Assembly: GCF_964019385.1 (NCBI RefSeq)
Contig: NC_088654.1
Location: 4,204,597-4,268,596 of the forward strand
Length of the DNA stretch: 64,000 nucleotides
Source: Sycon ciliatum
Taxonomy: Eukaryota; Porifera; Calcarea; Leucosolenida; Sycettidae
Reading direction: 5' to 3'
A model generated the notes under the pieces. The model was not told the origin of the DNA, made no database searches, and saw nothing but the letters and a program-made list of their open reading frames with translations. Positions 34,640 through 47,298 of this stretch are shown here, one piece after another. Each line of letters opens with the position of its first letter. Position 1 is the stretch's first letter. A program made the translations under genes and the position numbers.

Positions 34640-35391
34640 TTCTTTGGCTTTGCATTCGTTGAGCTGCTTTCGGTATAGCTGCACTCGGGCATGCCAGTGT
34701 CTGGAAGACCTCTCTGGAGCATGAGACACTCGGTAGAGCCACTCTTTGGCGAGTCACATTTGGGCGAGCCGCTCTTGTGCGAGCCGCTCTTGTGCGAGCC
34801 GGTCTTGGTCGAGCCGCTCTTTGATAAGCCGCCGTTGGAGGAGCTCTCGGGAAATCCTATGTTTGAGTCGATATTGCTCGCGCCACTCTTGGCGCGCTTC
34901 TTCACCCCGCAAGTTGGCAGGCTGCTCTAGAGCTAGCAGGTTTAGGGAATGCCGCTTTTTGGTTCGCCGCTCTTTGGCCAACTGCTCTTGGGCGAGCTGA
35001 TTTCGTTCGAGCTGCTGTAGCCTCACTTCCTCGAACCGCTCTTGGAAATCACAGGATACCCTTTGCGTGGGTTGTTTGTGCCCGTCTTGGGTGTTATACT
35101 CCAGGCATGGCCCTTTTTTGGCCACAGGAACGCTGGCATCCTTGCCCTGCGTATCCCGCCCTTGAAAATGCCGCTCTTGGGTGTTCAGCTCTTGGGCGCT
35201 CTGCTCTTGGATGTGATGCTTTTTGTCGTGCTGGTCTTGCATGGCTGCTTTTCGGCTTTGGTTTCCCGCGTTTGGGCGTTCTGATCTTGGTCGTCCTGCT
35301 CCTCGGCGTTCACGTTTAGGTAATCCCGCCCTTTGGCGTCCTGCTCTTCAACACCCCGCTCTTCCACATTTCGTTCTTCGATACACGACAT
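34640..35391 (-). pseudogene. Type I gene, copy I-C (truncated, frameshifted)
   Basis: Starts MSCIEERNVEERGVEEQD. A small deletion at the QPC-WTPQDQ site shifts the frame near 35240, and an in-frame TGA replaces the codon after LAQERLAQM. After the core YRVSHAPERSSRHW and KAKE, homology ends at 34640. The heptad half, tail and (CA)n tract are missing. Not functional as a type I protein. Confidence 0.8.
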
Positions 35392-35449
35392 CTCTTTACA
35401 GTATCACACAGTTATACGTACGAAAAAATGTCTCTACAGGTGTTTAGGA

Positions 35450-35770
35450 CTAGGTAATTTATGTTCAGTAGACAGTGTTCTTACAATGTAAACCTTGAAC
35501 TAATAACGGAGTTTTGATTTATTGTAATGTGGGATGGGTAGCGCGAGTGACACTGTAGGCGCCGAGTGAAACGGCATAAATGGGCTCACCCGGGTGTGGC
35601 GTTGCACCTGGGGGTAGATGGGTGGACCGCCAAACATTTAGAGCTCGAGTTTAAGGTCTTGAGATTTGGCAGCCAACACTTGGTGTCAAGGTGATATTTC
35701 CACATCAGCTAGTACCTCTTGTTTACGGATAATGCCTAGCTGATGTTTGAGTTACTCTTATAGACACACA
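35450..35770 (-). promoter_or_regulatory. Conserved 5' flank of I-C
   Basis: Same blocks as the other type I genes; the distal part (35690-35770) is more diverged. Confidence 0.4.
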
Positions 35771-36084
35771 TATCACATCTTGGTGACAATGGAGGAATGT
35801 GGCGCCCTGCTCAGGACTGCATTGTAAGGTTTGTAAATTCTCCTAGCGCTTCGGGATATGATGGGATAATTTCTTGGATATATTCCGGGTTAGAGGGAAG
35901 CAAATTGGCACACGAAGGACAGAAGCCAAAATTCGACTTGGCCTTGAGCACCCTTAGGCCTAACAGTTCAAGTCGAATGCAATGGTGAATGCAATGGTGA
36001 TAAATATGGCAGAAAAGTAAGTCATTATAACCAGCACTGGGGCGATCTGAGCAGTGAAATACCAGCACTAGTGGCGAAAACTAC

Positions 36085-36980
36085 GAACTCGAATTGCAGC
36101 CGTTTTGTACGCTTGCGTCCCCGTCTACGCCCGTCTACGGTATGAAAAGTTGGATCGATCCAACTCTTCCCGTCGCTTCCCGATCTGTACGGTAGCACAG
36201 TTGCGTTCCCGTTCCTGGTGTTCACATTGGACGCCGTCAGACAGTCCCGTCGCTTCCCGTCGATCCTTACGTCGCGTCCCGTCGCGCCCCATCGAATGTG
36301 AACTGGGCTTTACGCGTCCAATGTGAACACCAGGAACGGGAACGCAACCGTACTACCGTACAGATCGGGAAGCGACGGGAAGAGTTGGATCGATCCAACT
36401 TTTCATACCGTAGACGGGCGTAGACGGGGATGCAAGCGTACAAAACGGCTGCAATTCGAGTGTGAACAGGAGACGGCGTCGAGCGCCGACTACTCCCGAT
36501 CCGTACTTGGATATTTTAAGCATTTCAAACACTGCGCTTCCCATGATAACTCACAGAATGGCTAGCACGACTTGAGTTGAATTTTAGCAACATAAGATCT
36601 CATGTCACTTATTGTATTTAGGGATAGTTCAGAAACCTGACAGACGAACTATTCTATCAGTTCCTGGGGCTATTATCTGAATGCCACAAATTTCAGGGCT
36701 AATTTTTTGATCTTCATGAAACACTGGTATTGTGAACTTGATTCCGCTTCTTTCAAGGAGAAATAATTGAAAAGAAGTCCCGAAAAACGAGAAATTAGGT
36801 CCGAAAGTCACCCCGTCACGGACCGTGTCTTATGACTCGCGCCGTTCGACGTTGAACGTCGCAACGACTGCTGCATGTCATGTCGTATGAATCGTACAGG
36901 ATTTTACAGCTCACCTCAGCCCTCCCGACAAGCCCTTACGTCCCGTACTGTCGGCGTTGCGTCGAATGTGAACTAGGCTT
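36085..36980. mobile_element. Insertion with long inverted repeat, about 896 bp
   Basis: Absent from the paralogous sites (GGCGAAAACTACTAATCAAC at about 18405, 28660 and 42990). Two arms of about 143 bp (36088-36230 and 36317-36460) are inverted around an 86-bp spacer. The right end GAATGTGAACTAGGCTT resembles GAATGTGAACTGGGCTT at about 36295, suggesting a nested or composite MITE. No coding sequence. Confidence 0.65.
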
Positions 36981-37194
36981 GATCAACAAAGGAGTCACGT
37001 CTCTGCCGGTTATGATATTTTTAGTGCCAGAGGTGACCTGCTGAATTTCGTGATTTCTTACTACATATTTTAGCTACTTGGCTATTGCTCTTGCATGCCA
37101 AAGAATGTAGAGCAAACTAACCGATTTCTGTCAATCCTCATTCCGAGCTAATGCACGGTATAATGGTCTGGATAGTCAGATTCGGAATCAGAAA

Positions 37195-37494
37195 CCTAGC
37201 ATTCCTTTTCTAACTCCTCCTGCATTCCGGCATCTCGCTCTTGTGCGTCCAGCTCTAGAACGCACCTTACCCTGCTCCTCACGAGAATCATGGCATAGCC
37301 GGTTTTCGGCTTTGGAGACCTCCTCCTGTCCCGCTTCAACTGTTGAATTGTCCATCTCTGCTCTTGGATTTTCATCTCTCGCTGTTGGATATCCCGCTGT
37401 TGGAACTCATGCTCCCGCTATTGAATCTCCTGCTCTCGCTGTTTGACATTCCGCTCCCACTGTTGGACCACCCGCTCCCGCTTTTATATTTTAT
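37195..37494 (-). pseudogene. Type II gene, 3' remnant of copy II-C
   Basis: Shares the CTCCTGCATTCCGGCATCTC and ATCATGGCATAGCCGG blocks with II-B, and the coil region up to CCCGCTTTTA. There it is broken by a LINE tail at 37495. No 5' part is found in this module. Confidence 0.55.
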
Positions 37495-38385
37495 TTTTTT
37501 ACTCTGTTCACATTCTCAGCTCGAAAATAATAAAGAAAGACAATGATACTGAGACTAGAACGAACGTCACAACTATTGAGCAGGGGCTGCACCGAGACGC
37601 AGCAGTGATGTTGGGGCATTGATGGCTCTGCCGATCTGAGGTCTCGGCATCACGGCCAAAACAAAAGATAGAACTGTACGAATCAGCAAAAAGAAAAGAA
37701 AGGAAGGGTTAACACCAGCGAGTGTGCGGGAGAAGCCGTCAGACTATTAACACAATTACAAGGGTTGTTACTGAGAGGAGCATCATCATGGCTGATCATG
37801 GCGAGTCGGTTGTCCTAGCCAGTTGTGGTGCATAGATAGGGATAGAGGAGAGCGACGAGACCATCATCATAGCGAGTCGACTGCCCAGAGCCAGTTTGTG
37901 CTTCGCAGATTGCGACAAACGTTAGTTTTGAATGCTTGCATTCCCTTGCTGTGGGGAGGCTGGGACAGAAGAGCGGCGGGGAGGGAGTTCCAGTCACTAA
38001 TACTGCAGTGTGGGAACGAGCGCTTCAATGCCAGCGGGACAGATGCAAGCAGCTGGTGTTGGAGCTGGTGGTCATGACCAATGACACTACCATACTCACT
38101 GCGAGTTCTGGGGCTGGATGAGGGGAAATGGTGCGGTGGCAAAACAGAGAGCTGCTGCGGAGGGCCAGGCAGGTAATGCAGCTTGTATAGGCAGGCAAGC
38201 GGGGCAACAGAACGACGGATGGCCAGGCTAGGTAATAGTACACCTGGACTGATGATTCGCAAAGCACAGCGTTGGATATGATCCAGGCGTTGCAGGTAGC
38301 TGGGCGGAGCACCTATCCAGATGAGAGGGGCATACTGCATAACCGGTCAAACAAATGCCTTGTATACTGTGGTGCGGCCGGCTGG
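37495..38385 (-). pseudogene. LINE reverse transcriptase C-terminus, minus strand
   Basis: The frame 38340-37867 reads MQYAPLIWIGAPPSYLQRL, DHIQRCALRIISPG, RRSVAPLACLYKLHYLPG and CSISDWNSLPAALLSQ, a typical thumb region. A non-coding 3' region runs to an A/T tail at about 37490. The RT core is absent (5' truncation at about 38385). Confidence 0.78.
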
Positions 38386-38969
38386 AAAAAAGGTGCTCTG
38401 TAAGTTTGTATCCCCAGTGATGGTTTGGCCTGGAGAGCAATATATAGCAAGTGGTGCTTTCAGGCACGATTTCCTCAGCCTACTCCAGCTAAACTGATGA
38501 GGGGTGAAATCCCCGTAACACGGTGGATTAAGGAGGAAGTGGTGCTTCCTTGCAGGTTTGTCGAGTAGAAGGTACGACGTGCTTCTCGTGTGCTCCAAAT
38601 GGCAGACTTTATTCAGTCAAGTGCCTCAATGAAAAGTGACAATTACTCATGTCCGAGCATATTAGGAGTAAAATCACAACAAGGACCCCCTCCCCCGACC
38701 CACAAGAGCAGATGCTGACACATGCACGCACTCAGGCAAACGTGCATTTAATTTAACATGGCGACTTATGGGAGATGAAGCAGAATGGAACGACACACAA
38801 TAATTCAAGTGCATTGCATAGAGAGTCAGGTGACATGACACAGAAAGTACATGGACCACGTACACACTGACAACAAAAAGAAACAATGGATGGGTGTGAT
38901 GGATATGTAAAGAAGGCCCGCAACATTGTTGGGGTTTCATATAATTATGAGTACATGGACATGACATAT

Positions 38970-40213
38970 GAGCCTGGATCAGCAAAAACCATCACATGTG
39001 CAAAATTTTCGAAAAATATTTTTGTGCTCCAAATTGATCCACAACCACTGATAACCAGTCTCAAGAAATTTGAGATCAATCACAGCACCGTAAGTGACCA
39101 AAAAATGCGGTACACCACATCCCTGTACAAATGTTGGAAGTGGCATTTCTGTGTAGGATGCAAGTATGAGCGTTGGTATGTGTCTGATCCTGTTAGGCAT
39201 TGCCATCACTCAGCAGGCTAACAAGGAGGAATTTTATAGTCCTTGGGGGTGTACTCAGACACTGGCTCGTCCAAGTAAATCATTGGCTTCACTGACTATC
39301 GCGCAGCTAACGGCATATGGCCAAGTTCCAGGGGCTGATATTGCATCCACACCAGGCTCTGTACTGATGCTCTCCAAGCCCTTCACTTCCATGAAAACAT
39401 ATCTGCACACACGGAGTGCAATCACAGCAGCCGTGACTACTTAGCACACAGGCTCATGAGCATGAGGTACGTACTAGGTGCAGATACATTCAACGGTTAC
39501 GTGACCCTACATGAACATATTTTTTTGAATTATTTTGGGAGCTGCTGCATGGACCAAATAAATGTTTCAAGTAACGTTGCTCAGTGTCCAAGCCAACGAA
39601 GCAGATCTTGTCTGGCGCTAGCTCTCGTTGCTCTTCCAGTCGTGAATCGAGACGCCTTTGCTCTGCATGGTCACTGTCGATATCCGACAAACTTACTAGT
39701 GAAGGAGTCGTTCACCGCTCAACAATATCCACTCGAGCCGTCGTCATTCTCATCAGCGCAGCTTTCTTCTACACGAAGTCTGCAGCCTCGCCGAGTCGCT
39801 TTGCGGCAGGAGAGAGTCGTCCTCTGGAGCTCCGCGGCTTTCACCTGACTCCCTTGATGAGCAATCGCCATCCCAGTCATCACCAAAAAATGTCGTGTCG
39901 TGATTGGCGTCAACGACGATCGATGTGCGTGCGATGCCCGCGCCCCGCGACCGTACCTATTCGCCAGCCAAGCTCAGGTACGTGGGGTTTCCCAGCCGTG
40001 TCTCCTCACTTGCCTAGGGCTCGCCTAGCTAGCTAGTCACTGACAAACAAACAAACACGGGCTTGTCAGGCGGAAAGAAAGACTAGTGACAAGAAAGACA
40101 GAAAGGTGGTGGGTAGTTGTTAGGTCCGCGACTTTTCTTTCGCTCGACTTCAACGTCACTTTTTGATCAACTTGATATCAAACACAAGTGATGGTTTTCG
40201 CTGATCCGGGCTC
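38970..40213. mobile_element. Non-autonomous DNA transposon T2 (1244 bp, duplication ATAT)
   Basis: Ends GAGCCTGGATCAGCAAAAAC and GAGCCCGGATCAGCGAAAAC (read inward), about 28 of 31 matching. ATAT at 38966-38969 and 40214-40217. The empty site GACATATCACTCACG is present at 26008. Small ORFs inside have no recognisable domain. Confidence 0.87.
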
Positions 40214-40333
40214 ATATCACTCACGTCTGTATTCAGGTCAGTGACTATCATCTAAATTATGATTGTTGCACAGAACGGGTACAATTGTAGACGGACAAAT
40301 TTGACTTCATGAATGAGCTGCGCGGTCCTTGTA

Positions 40334-40703
<370 letters not shown>

Positions 40704-41132
40704 CGCTGCACACTTGAGCCTAGGACTGTCTTACTCATGAAGTAAAAGAATAAAAAGTCAAATTTCTCTGGCCACAGCTGTGCTTGCCAAATATTATACA
40801 CTGACTAACTTGAATTTTTATCTTGCACGCCAAAGAACATGGAGTAAACTGACTTATACTTGTTCTCCTGTCCAACACAGGTTTTCTCGTCATTACTCTC
40901 GTTAATCTGCTATACCATGGCTGGTTACAACAGCCCACATCGTACTTTCATCGGTCAACGCAACATGATTGTGCGTAATAAAATAAAATTCCAGTAAATT
41001 CGTATACCGGGCCAAAAGTATAGTTCAATGTTCTTATTAATCAGTATCCGAGCATAGCGGTGTTTCGGACTCCCACTCTTCCGACCCTTGCACGTCCCAC
41101 ATTTCAGTGTACAACTCCCGCTGTCCGGTGTT

Positions 41133-42305
41133 CTACTCCCGCTGTCCCGTGTTCAACTCCCGCTCTGCAGTGTTCAACTGCCGCAGTCCGGTGTTCAACT
41201 CCCGCTGTCCGGTATTCAACTCCCGCTGTTGAGCGTCATCCTGTTGGAGATTCCGCTCCCTCATAATATTATCGCGAGGTTGGGCGTGCCGCCCTCTCTG
41301 TTTGGCGTCCCGCTCCCTCTTTCGGGGGTCCCACTCCCTCTGTTGGACGTCCTGCTCCATCATAGGATCGCGAGGTTGGGCGTCCCTCTCCCTCTGTTGG
41401 GCGTCCAGCTCCCTCTTTCGGGCATTCCGCTCTCTCTGTCGGGCGTCCTGCTCCCTCTGTTGGACGTCCTGTCGAGTTTTCGCCCCCAGAATTTCTGCAT
41501 GCTGTTCTTGAGTATCAGACTGTGGCTGTTCTTTGGCTTTGCATTCGTTGAGCTGCTTTCGGTATAGCTGCACTCGGGCATGCCAGTGTCTGGAGGACCG
41601 CTCTGGAGCATGAGACACTCGGTAGAGACACTCTTTGGCGAGACACTTTTGGTAGAGCCGCTCTTTTGCGAGCTGCTCTTGTTCGAGCCGCTCTTGGGCG
41701 AGCCGCTCTTTGATAAGCCGCCGTTTGATTAGCTCTATGGAAATCCTATGTGTGAGTCGATATTTCCCACGCCGCTCTTGGCGCGTTTCTTCACCCCGCA
41801 AGTTGGCAGGCCGCTCTAGAGCTAGCAGGTTTAGGGCATGCCGCTTTTTGGTTCGCCGCTCTTTGGCCAACTGCTCTTGGGCGAGCTGATTTCGTTCGAG
41901 CTGCTGTAGCCTCACTTCCTCGAACCGCTCTTGGAAATCATAGCATACCCTTTGCGTGGATTGGGGGGCTTTCTCTTGTTTGTGCCCGTCTTGGGTGTTA
42001 GACTCCAGGTATGGCCCTTTTTCGGCCACATGAACGCTGGCATCCTTGCCCTGCGTATCCCGCCCTTGAAAATGCCGCTCTTGGGTGTTCAGTCCTTGGG
42101 CGCTCTGCTCTTGGATGTGATGCTCTTTGTCGTGCTGGTCTTGCGGAGCCAAGCATGGCAGCTTTTCGGCTTTGGTTTCCCGCTTTTCGGCGCTCTGATC
42201 TTGGTCGTCCTGCTCCTCGGCGTTCACGTTTTGGGAATCCCGCTCTTTTGAGTCCTGCTCTTCAACATCCCGCTCTTCCACATCCCGTTCTTCGATACTC
42301 GACAT
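41133..42305 (-). CDS. Type I charged coiled-coil protein, copy I-D
   Basis: 390 codons from MSSIEERDVEERD (Cys3 is Ser here). All segments are as in I-B, including KEHHIQEQ, LAKECLYRVSHAPERSSRHW and QQRERDA heptads; a block of roughly 30 residues (the LELYRIVQEWC region of I-B) is deleted. A TAG within the ELNTGQR repeats stops the frame; beyond it the tail is still readable (MWDVQGSEEWESE, then LCSDTD) to about 41035. It may therefore be a shortened protein or an early pseudogene. Confidence 0.6.
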   Translation of the reverse strand: MSSIEERDVEERDVEEQDSKERDSQNVNAEEQDDQDQSAEKRETKAEKLPCLAPQDQHDKEHHIQEQSAQGLNTQERHFQGRDTQGKDASVHVAEKGPYLESNTQDGHKQEKAPQSTQRVCYDFQERFEEVRLQQLERNQLAQEQLAKERRTKKRHALNLLALERPANLRGEETRQERRGKYRLTHRISIELIKRRLIKERLAQERLEQEQLAKERLYQKCLAKECLYRVSHAPERSSRHWHARVQLYRKQLNECKAKEQPQSDTQEQHAEILGAKTRQDVQQREQDARQRERNARKRELDAQQRERDAQPRDPMMEQDVQQREWDPRKRERDAKQRGRHAQPRDNIMRERNLQQDDAQQRELNTGQRELNTGLRQLNTAERELNTGQRE

Positions 42306-42364
42306 CTCTTTACAGTATCACACAGTTATCCGTAAGGAAAAATGTCTCTACAGGTGTTTATGAC

Positions 42365-42710
42365 CAGGTAAATAATTTTCAGTAGACAATGTTCTTACAA
42401 TGTAAACCTTTGAACTAATAAAGCAGTTTTGATTCATTGTAATGTGGGATGGGTAGCGCGAGTGACACTGTAAGCGCCGAGCGAAACGGCATAAATGGGC
42501 TCACCCGGGTGTGGCGTTGCACCTGGGGGTAGATGGGGGGACCGCAAAACATTTAGAGCTCGAGTTTAAGGTCTTGAGATTAGGCAGCCAAAACTTGGTG
42601 TCAAGGCGATATTTTGACATAAGCTACGACCTCTTGTTCACAGATGTTGCCTTGTCAACGTTAACGTTGCTAATGTTTGAGTTACTCTGCTAGTCACAGA
42701 TCTCACGTGT
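42365..42710 (-). promoter_or_regulatory. Conserved 5' flank of I-D
   Basis: Nearly identical to the flank of I-A, in keeping with the larger A/D duplication. Confidence 0.45.
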
Positions 42711-43082
42711 TAGTGACACTGGAGGAATGTCGCGCCCTGCTGAGGACTGCCCAGTGAATAGTTTCAGGAATTTTAAAATCTCCCAGCGCTTCGGGATATG
42801 ATGGGATAAATTCTTGGTTATATTCCGGGTTAGGGGGAAACAAATCGGCACACGAAGGACAGAAGCCAAAATTCGACTAGGCTTTGCGCACCCTACCAGT
42901 TCAAGTCGAATGCAATGGTGATAAATACCGCAGCGAGTAGGTCATTATAACCGGCACTTGGGCGATCAGAGCAGTCAAATACCAGCACTAGTGGCGAAAA
43001 CTACTAATCAACAAAGGAGTCACGTCTCTGCCGGTAATGATGGTTTTTAGTGCTAGAGGTGTCCTGCTGAATTTCGTGATTT

Positions 43083-43494
43083 CTAGCTATGGATTTTTGC
43101 TACTTGAATATTCGTCTGGTATGCCAAAAACGTGGACCAAACTGACCGATTTCTGTCAATTCTCATTCCGTGCAATTGAACGGTATAATGGTATGGATGG
43201 TCAGTTTCGGGTTCAGAATCTGAGCATGCTCTTTCTACCTCCTCCTGCATTCCAGCATCTCGCTCTTGGTCGTCCAGCTCTTGGGCGTCCATCTCTTGAA
43301 TGTGATGCACTTTACTCTGCTCCTCTTGAGAATCATGGCACAGCCATAACAGGTCGGCTTTGGAGACCTGCTCCTGGCCCGCTCCAGCTGTGGAATTTTC
43401 CATCTCTGCTCTTGGTGTTCCTTCTCTCGCTCTTGGATATCCCGCTGTAGGATATCCCACTTCCGTTGTTGGACCTCCTGCTCCCGCTGTTGAA
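43083..43494 (-). pseudogene. Type II gene, 3' part of copy II-D
   Basis: Reads QVSKADLLWLCHDSQEEQ, KVHHIQEMDAQELDDQERD, ACSDSEPETDHPYHYT and DRNRSVWSTFLAYQ. Interrupted at TTGAATAT (43494) by the LINE. The 5' part continues at 48357 with the sequence CACTCCCGCTGTTGG expected from II-B, so 4.86 kb was inserted. Confidence 0.65.
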
Positions 43495-45366
43495 TATTTA
43501 TTTATTTATTTCACCTTCCCGTGGCCAGAGAAAATAGGCCAATATGGAGGAAAGGGGGTCGTAGCCAGCCATGGCAGTAAACAAAAACAAAGTAAAAATA
43601 AATAAATATTACACATTACTGGAGGCAAAGAGAAACAAATCTGGATGAAGAATTAGCAGTTATTAGAACACGAGCTTCATGTTGGCTTTGAAATCCTTTA
43701 GCGTACAAGACGATTTTACTGATAGAGGCAGGGCCAGCCAGAGAGAATAGGCAGCGAAAAACGGAGATCTGGTATAAGCTGATGTTCGGGCTTGAGGTAA
43801 AGTGCAGGAATTGCGCGTAGGACTAGTGGGAAGAAACCAGTTATATTTACGCAAGTGCGGTGGTACTTTGTCAAGACGATTAGAATGAACAACAATACAC
43901 AGTTTTCGATCCACTTGACTAGAGATAGGGAAGGTGTTAAACATATCATACAGCTCGGCAGAAGGAAAGTATGATGGTTTGCGGAAAAGGACTTTGAGTA
44001 TCCTCTTATTGTGGACTTCCAGGGTACTCATTAACGATTTACTTAGTAGGGATGACCAGGCGGTTGAGCAAGAGAGAAAAATGGGGAGAATATAGCAATG
44101 ATGAAAAAGGGGAATGCATTCAAGCGGTAGGTGGGAGCAGTGAGACACGAGGTAGCCAACAGCTTTACTGACTTTGCTACAGATATAGTTGACATGTCTA
44201 CTAAACGATAAGTCTGAGTCAATGACCAAACCAAGATGTTTGTGTTGTTTTACCACTATGAGGTCTGTGAGGGATCCGGGAAGGGTGAATGCATAGGTTG
44301 GCTCTGAGTACGGCAGGAATAATATCTCAGTCTTGGCGATATTAGGTCTTAGTCTCCAGGTAGTCATCCACTGATGGACTTCGTTGATACCACGCTGGAG
44401 ATTGTCTCGCAGCCTGTCTAGACACTCATTGAACTGGAGCAGTGCAGTATAGTCAGCAAATAAGGACACACCTTCAACATGACTGGGAAGATCATTAATA
44501 TACACTAGGAAAAGGAGGGGCCCTAGGATGGATCCCTGGGGCACTCCGGATAGAACAGATCAAGCATCTGAGAGAAGTCCACATACAAAGACAACTTGCG
44601 TTCTGTCGGATAGGTAGTCTGTAATCCACTCCAGCGCTGAGCCAAACACACCGAAAACTTTGGAAAGTTTAGCAAGTAATGCACAGTGCCACGCGGTTTC
44701 GAAAACTTTCTCGAGGTCAAAAAAGCACATGGCAACTTTCCGCCCCATATGACGATGGTCGACAATGTTTTGGATCAGCTTGGTGAGCTGTAGAGCGGTC
44801 GAGTCACCACGACGAAACCCAGATTGCGCGGGATCCAGAGCAGGAGAAATATGATTATATAATTGATTGAAGAAGAGCCGTTCGCAAAGTTTGGAAATAC
44901 AGGACAGGAGGGAAATTGGACGATAGTTACTAGCGTGAGATTTGCTGCCTTTTCACTTGTAAATAGGCACAATTTTAGCCAGTTTCCAGTCAGTATCGAA
45001 CTTGCTTGTGGTAAAGGAGAGATTAAATAGGCCGCTAAGTAGAAAAGAAATCGCAGGAGCTAGCTTCTTTATCATATTGTTCGTGCACCGTCTAGCCCTG
45101 GCGCTTTCCCATATTGCAGGTTTGAGATTGCTTTACGAACAACTGCTGTAGTGATATGAACGCAGGTGAATTGGCGAGTAAGATGAGTGTCATATTGGAG
45201 AGGGGGTATTACTAAACATGGGTCATCAGGCACCGCGACAGAGGTAAACTGCTTGTTGAGTATGGTTTCTTTTTGGAAGCTTTCAGACACCAGCAGCCCA
45301 TCTGGGCTTGCAATGTCAGGGATGCCAGGTTTTACTTTGTGCGATCGCTGACTGCGTGTCATGCAG
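43495..45366 (-). mobile_element. 5'-truncated LINE, copy 2 (duplicate of 18909-20775)
   Basis: Same insertion point, same 5' truncation and same tail as copy 1. The duplicated block continues beyond it to 46006. Confidence 0.87.
43663..45362 (-). pseudogene. LINE reverse transcriptase, copy 2, more decayed
   Basis: Pieces in order: SQRSHKVKPGIPDIASPDG, GKAPGLDG, NYRPISLLSCISKLCE (44972-44775), [30 protein letters not shown] and SLFADYTALL, thumb to KDFKANMKLVF. It has extra lesions relative to copy 1: a stop in place of the first Ser of SSVLSG, and indels near 45090. The FADY active-site change is shared, so it predates the duplication. The 3' end here is complete. Confidence 0.87.
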
Positions 45367-46006
45367 GGTCACACACGCAACGGGAAGACTTCGTGGTAGT
45401 AAAATAGATATTTCGCAAACAACAAAAAGACAACTCTTTCTCTTCCTTTCGAAGAACCGAACTTGCCGAGCCTCGTCGAAAACAAACCCTGAAAAGACCC
45501 AACACTGTACTAGGACGGAATTCAGCGCAGAGCAAAAAATAATTATGAATCATGATACAATGCATGCAGTGTAGCGGTGAAAACTGGTGAATAAAGAATG
45601 CAGCAGGTTGGCAGCACGTGACCCGTCGTACCGCAGTACGCGACGGCGTCGCGGCTTAGAAATGAAAGGAAGCATTGCGAGAAAAGACAAAACGAAAATA
45701 CATGTCCCTTTGTCAAAACTTAGAAGAAACAAACAAAATGCGACCAAGAATCATTTTGAGAGTCAACGTCAATACTCTTGTGCCGTTGTGCAAATTCTTG
45801 TCTTGCACTGTGCAACGCAAGAAACAAACAACCCACGAAATAACTCTTGAACTAACTGTAGGCTAAATCACTACATGTACGCGAAATTGCGTTCCAAAAT
45901 AAACTGAACTTTCTGAGACATTTCATATTTCACATCCTGAAAGAAATATTGAATAAAATAGTAAATACATCGTGAAAAACACATGTACCGCGACGGCCTT
46001 CCCAAC
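45367..46006. repeat. Duplicated non-coding block (with 20776-22096)
   Basis: Lacks the palindrome found at 20968-21636, so it shows the pre-insertion state. It ends abruptly at TTCCCAACA, where the LINE 5' half begins. Confidence 0.75.
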
Positions 46007-46126
46007 ACTGCGGACAAACTGGTGAAGCGTAGTGCTGCCTGAGGTAAGTGTTGTTTTGATTGAACGAATGTACTGGTGGTGGCACCAGCGGGAGATATCT
46101 CACCTGGTTCCGCTGTGCCTTATAAT

Positions 46127-47295
46127 TTATGCTGATAGGTTGTAGTCCGTAGGGAATTTCTTGGAGAGGCTAAATAGGTCACGCTTCAACTTGATAGCCT
46201 TGCGTAGTTCAGTGGAAACCCATGGATGATATTTGCCTGTAGACCCTGGGGTCGACGGAGTTCGATTTGGTTTGCGGGAGCTTTGAAGGGGAACATACTT
46301 GGACAGCACAGTCTGGAGGACACTGTGCAGGTTACTAAGTGCACTGTCCACGTCTGAGTTCCAAGGTACTGAGTCTAAGTCTGCAATGACCACCTCCCAC
46401 ACAGCAGGTGTGACGTGTCGGAGATCGAAAGACATAGGGTTAGGCTCCTGAGCTTGAGACGTTGTTTCGCGGGCAGTGGGATGTCGAACTGGCAGTACAC
46501 AATGGCATGGTCTGAGGCGCCCAGAGGGCAGTCAGTTTCGACGCAAGACGAGAGATTGGTACGGTTACTAAACACCAAATCCAAGCAGGCTTGGACACCA
46601 GAGGGCGACGTGTATGTACATGTGTTGACGAGTTGGTGAAGACTTAATGGACTGAGCGTGCGATACAATTCAGCACCGGCAGTATTGGTGGAATCTGTCG
46701 AACACCATGACGTGTGCTTGCTGTTAAAATCACTTGTCAAGATAACGTGAGAAGATGAAAGAGGAAGAGTAATGAGTACATCTTCGAGAGTCTGCCAGTA
46801 CCTTGCTATATCTGTTGGCTTAGCAGAAGGTGGACGATAACTGCAGCAGAGGAGGATCGGCTCAGCTGCAGCCGGATACGGCTGGAGTTGAACCCAAACG
46901 GCTTCGCACCCGTCGCGAACTAGATCGGGACGCATGGCAACAGACTTAAACTTATTCTGTCGAACAAGAATAGCGACACCATCATAACCTCTTGCACTTG
47001 TCCCGGACTTATTCTCTGCTGGGGGCCTGTCTGTCCGGAAGGTGTCATACCGCGTAATATTAAGTGCAATATTCGGGTCGAGCCAGGTTTCAGTTAGGCA
47101 GATTATGTCAGGCTGCCACTCTTCAGCAACAATAGTAAGCTCTGTACACTTATTCACTACAGAACGACAGTTTGTTGATAGGAGTGTGAGCTGGGGTGGT
47201 CTAGAATGCTGGTGAGTGGGAAGTGAGTGTCTGGTAGGAAAGAATGGGTGTGCGCGTGGGTTCAGTGCGGAAGGTGGGTTTGGATCCAATTGCAT
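46127..47295 (-). pseudogene. LINE APE endonuclease domain plus linker
   Basis: Motifs: LLSTNCRSVVNKCTEL (Asn), IICLTETWLDPN (Glu), GVAILVRQNKF, LLCCSYRPPSA, VILTSDFNSKH (Asp/Asn), ACLDLVFSNRTN and LGASDHAIVYC (SDH). After a frameshift at about 46420 the linker reads MSFDLRHVTPAVWEVV and YHPWVSTELRKAIKLKRDLF, as before LINE RT domains. All catalytic residues I can see are kept. Confidence 0.87.
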
Positions 47296-47298
47296 GGT

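Noticed and set aside
39456-39848. 130-codon ORF inside T2 as a transposase
   Set aside because: No catalytic motif or zinc finger is recognisable; T2 looks non-autonomous.
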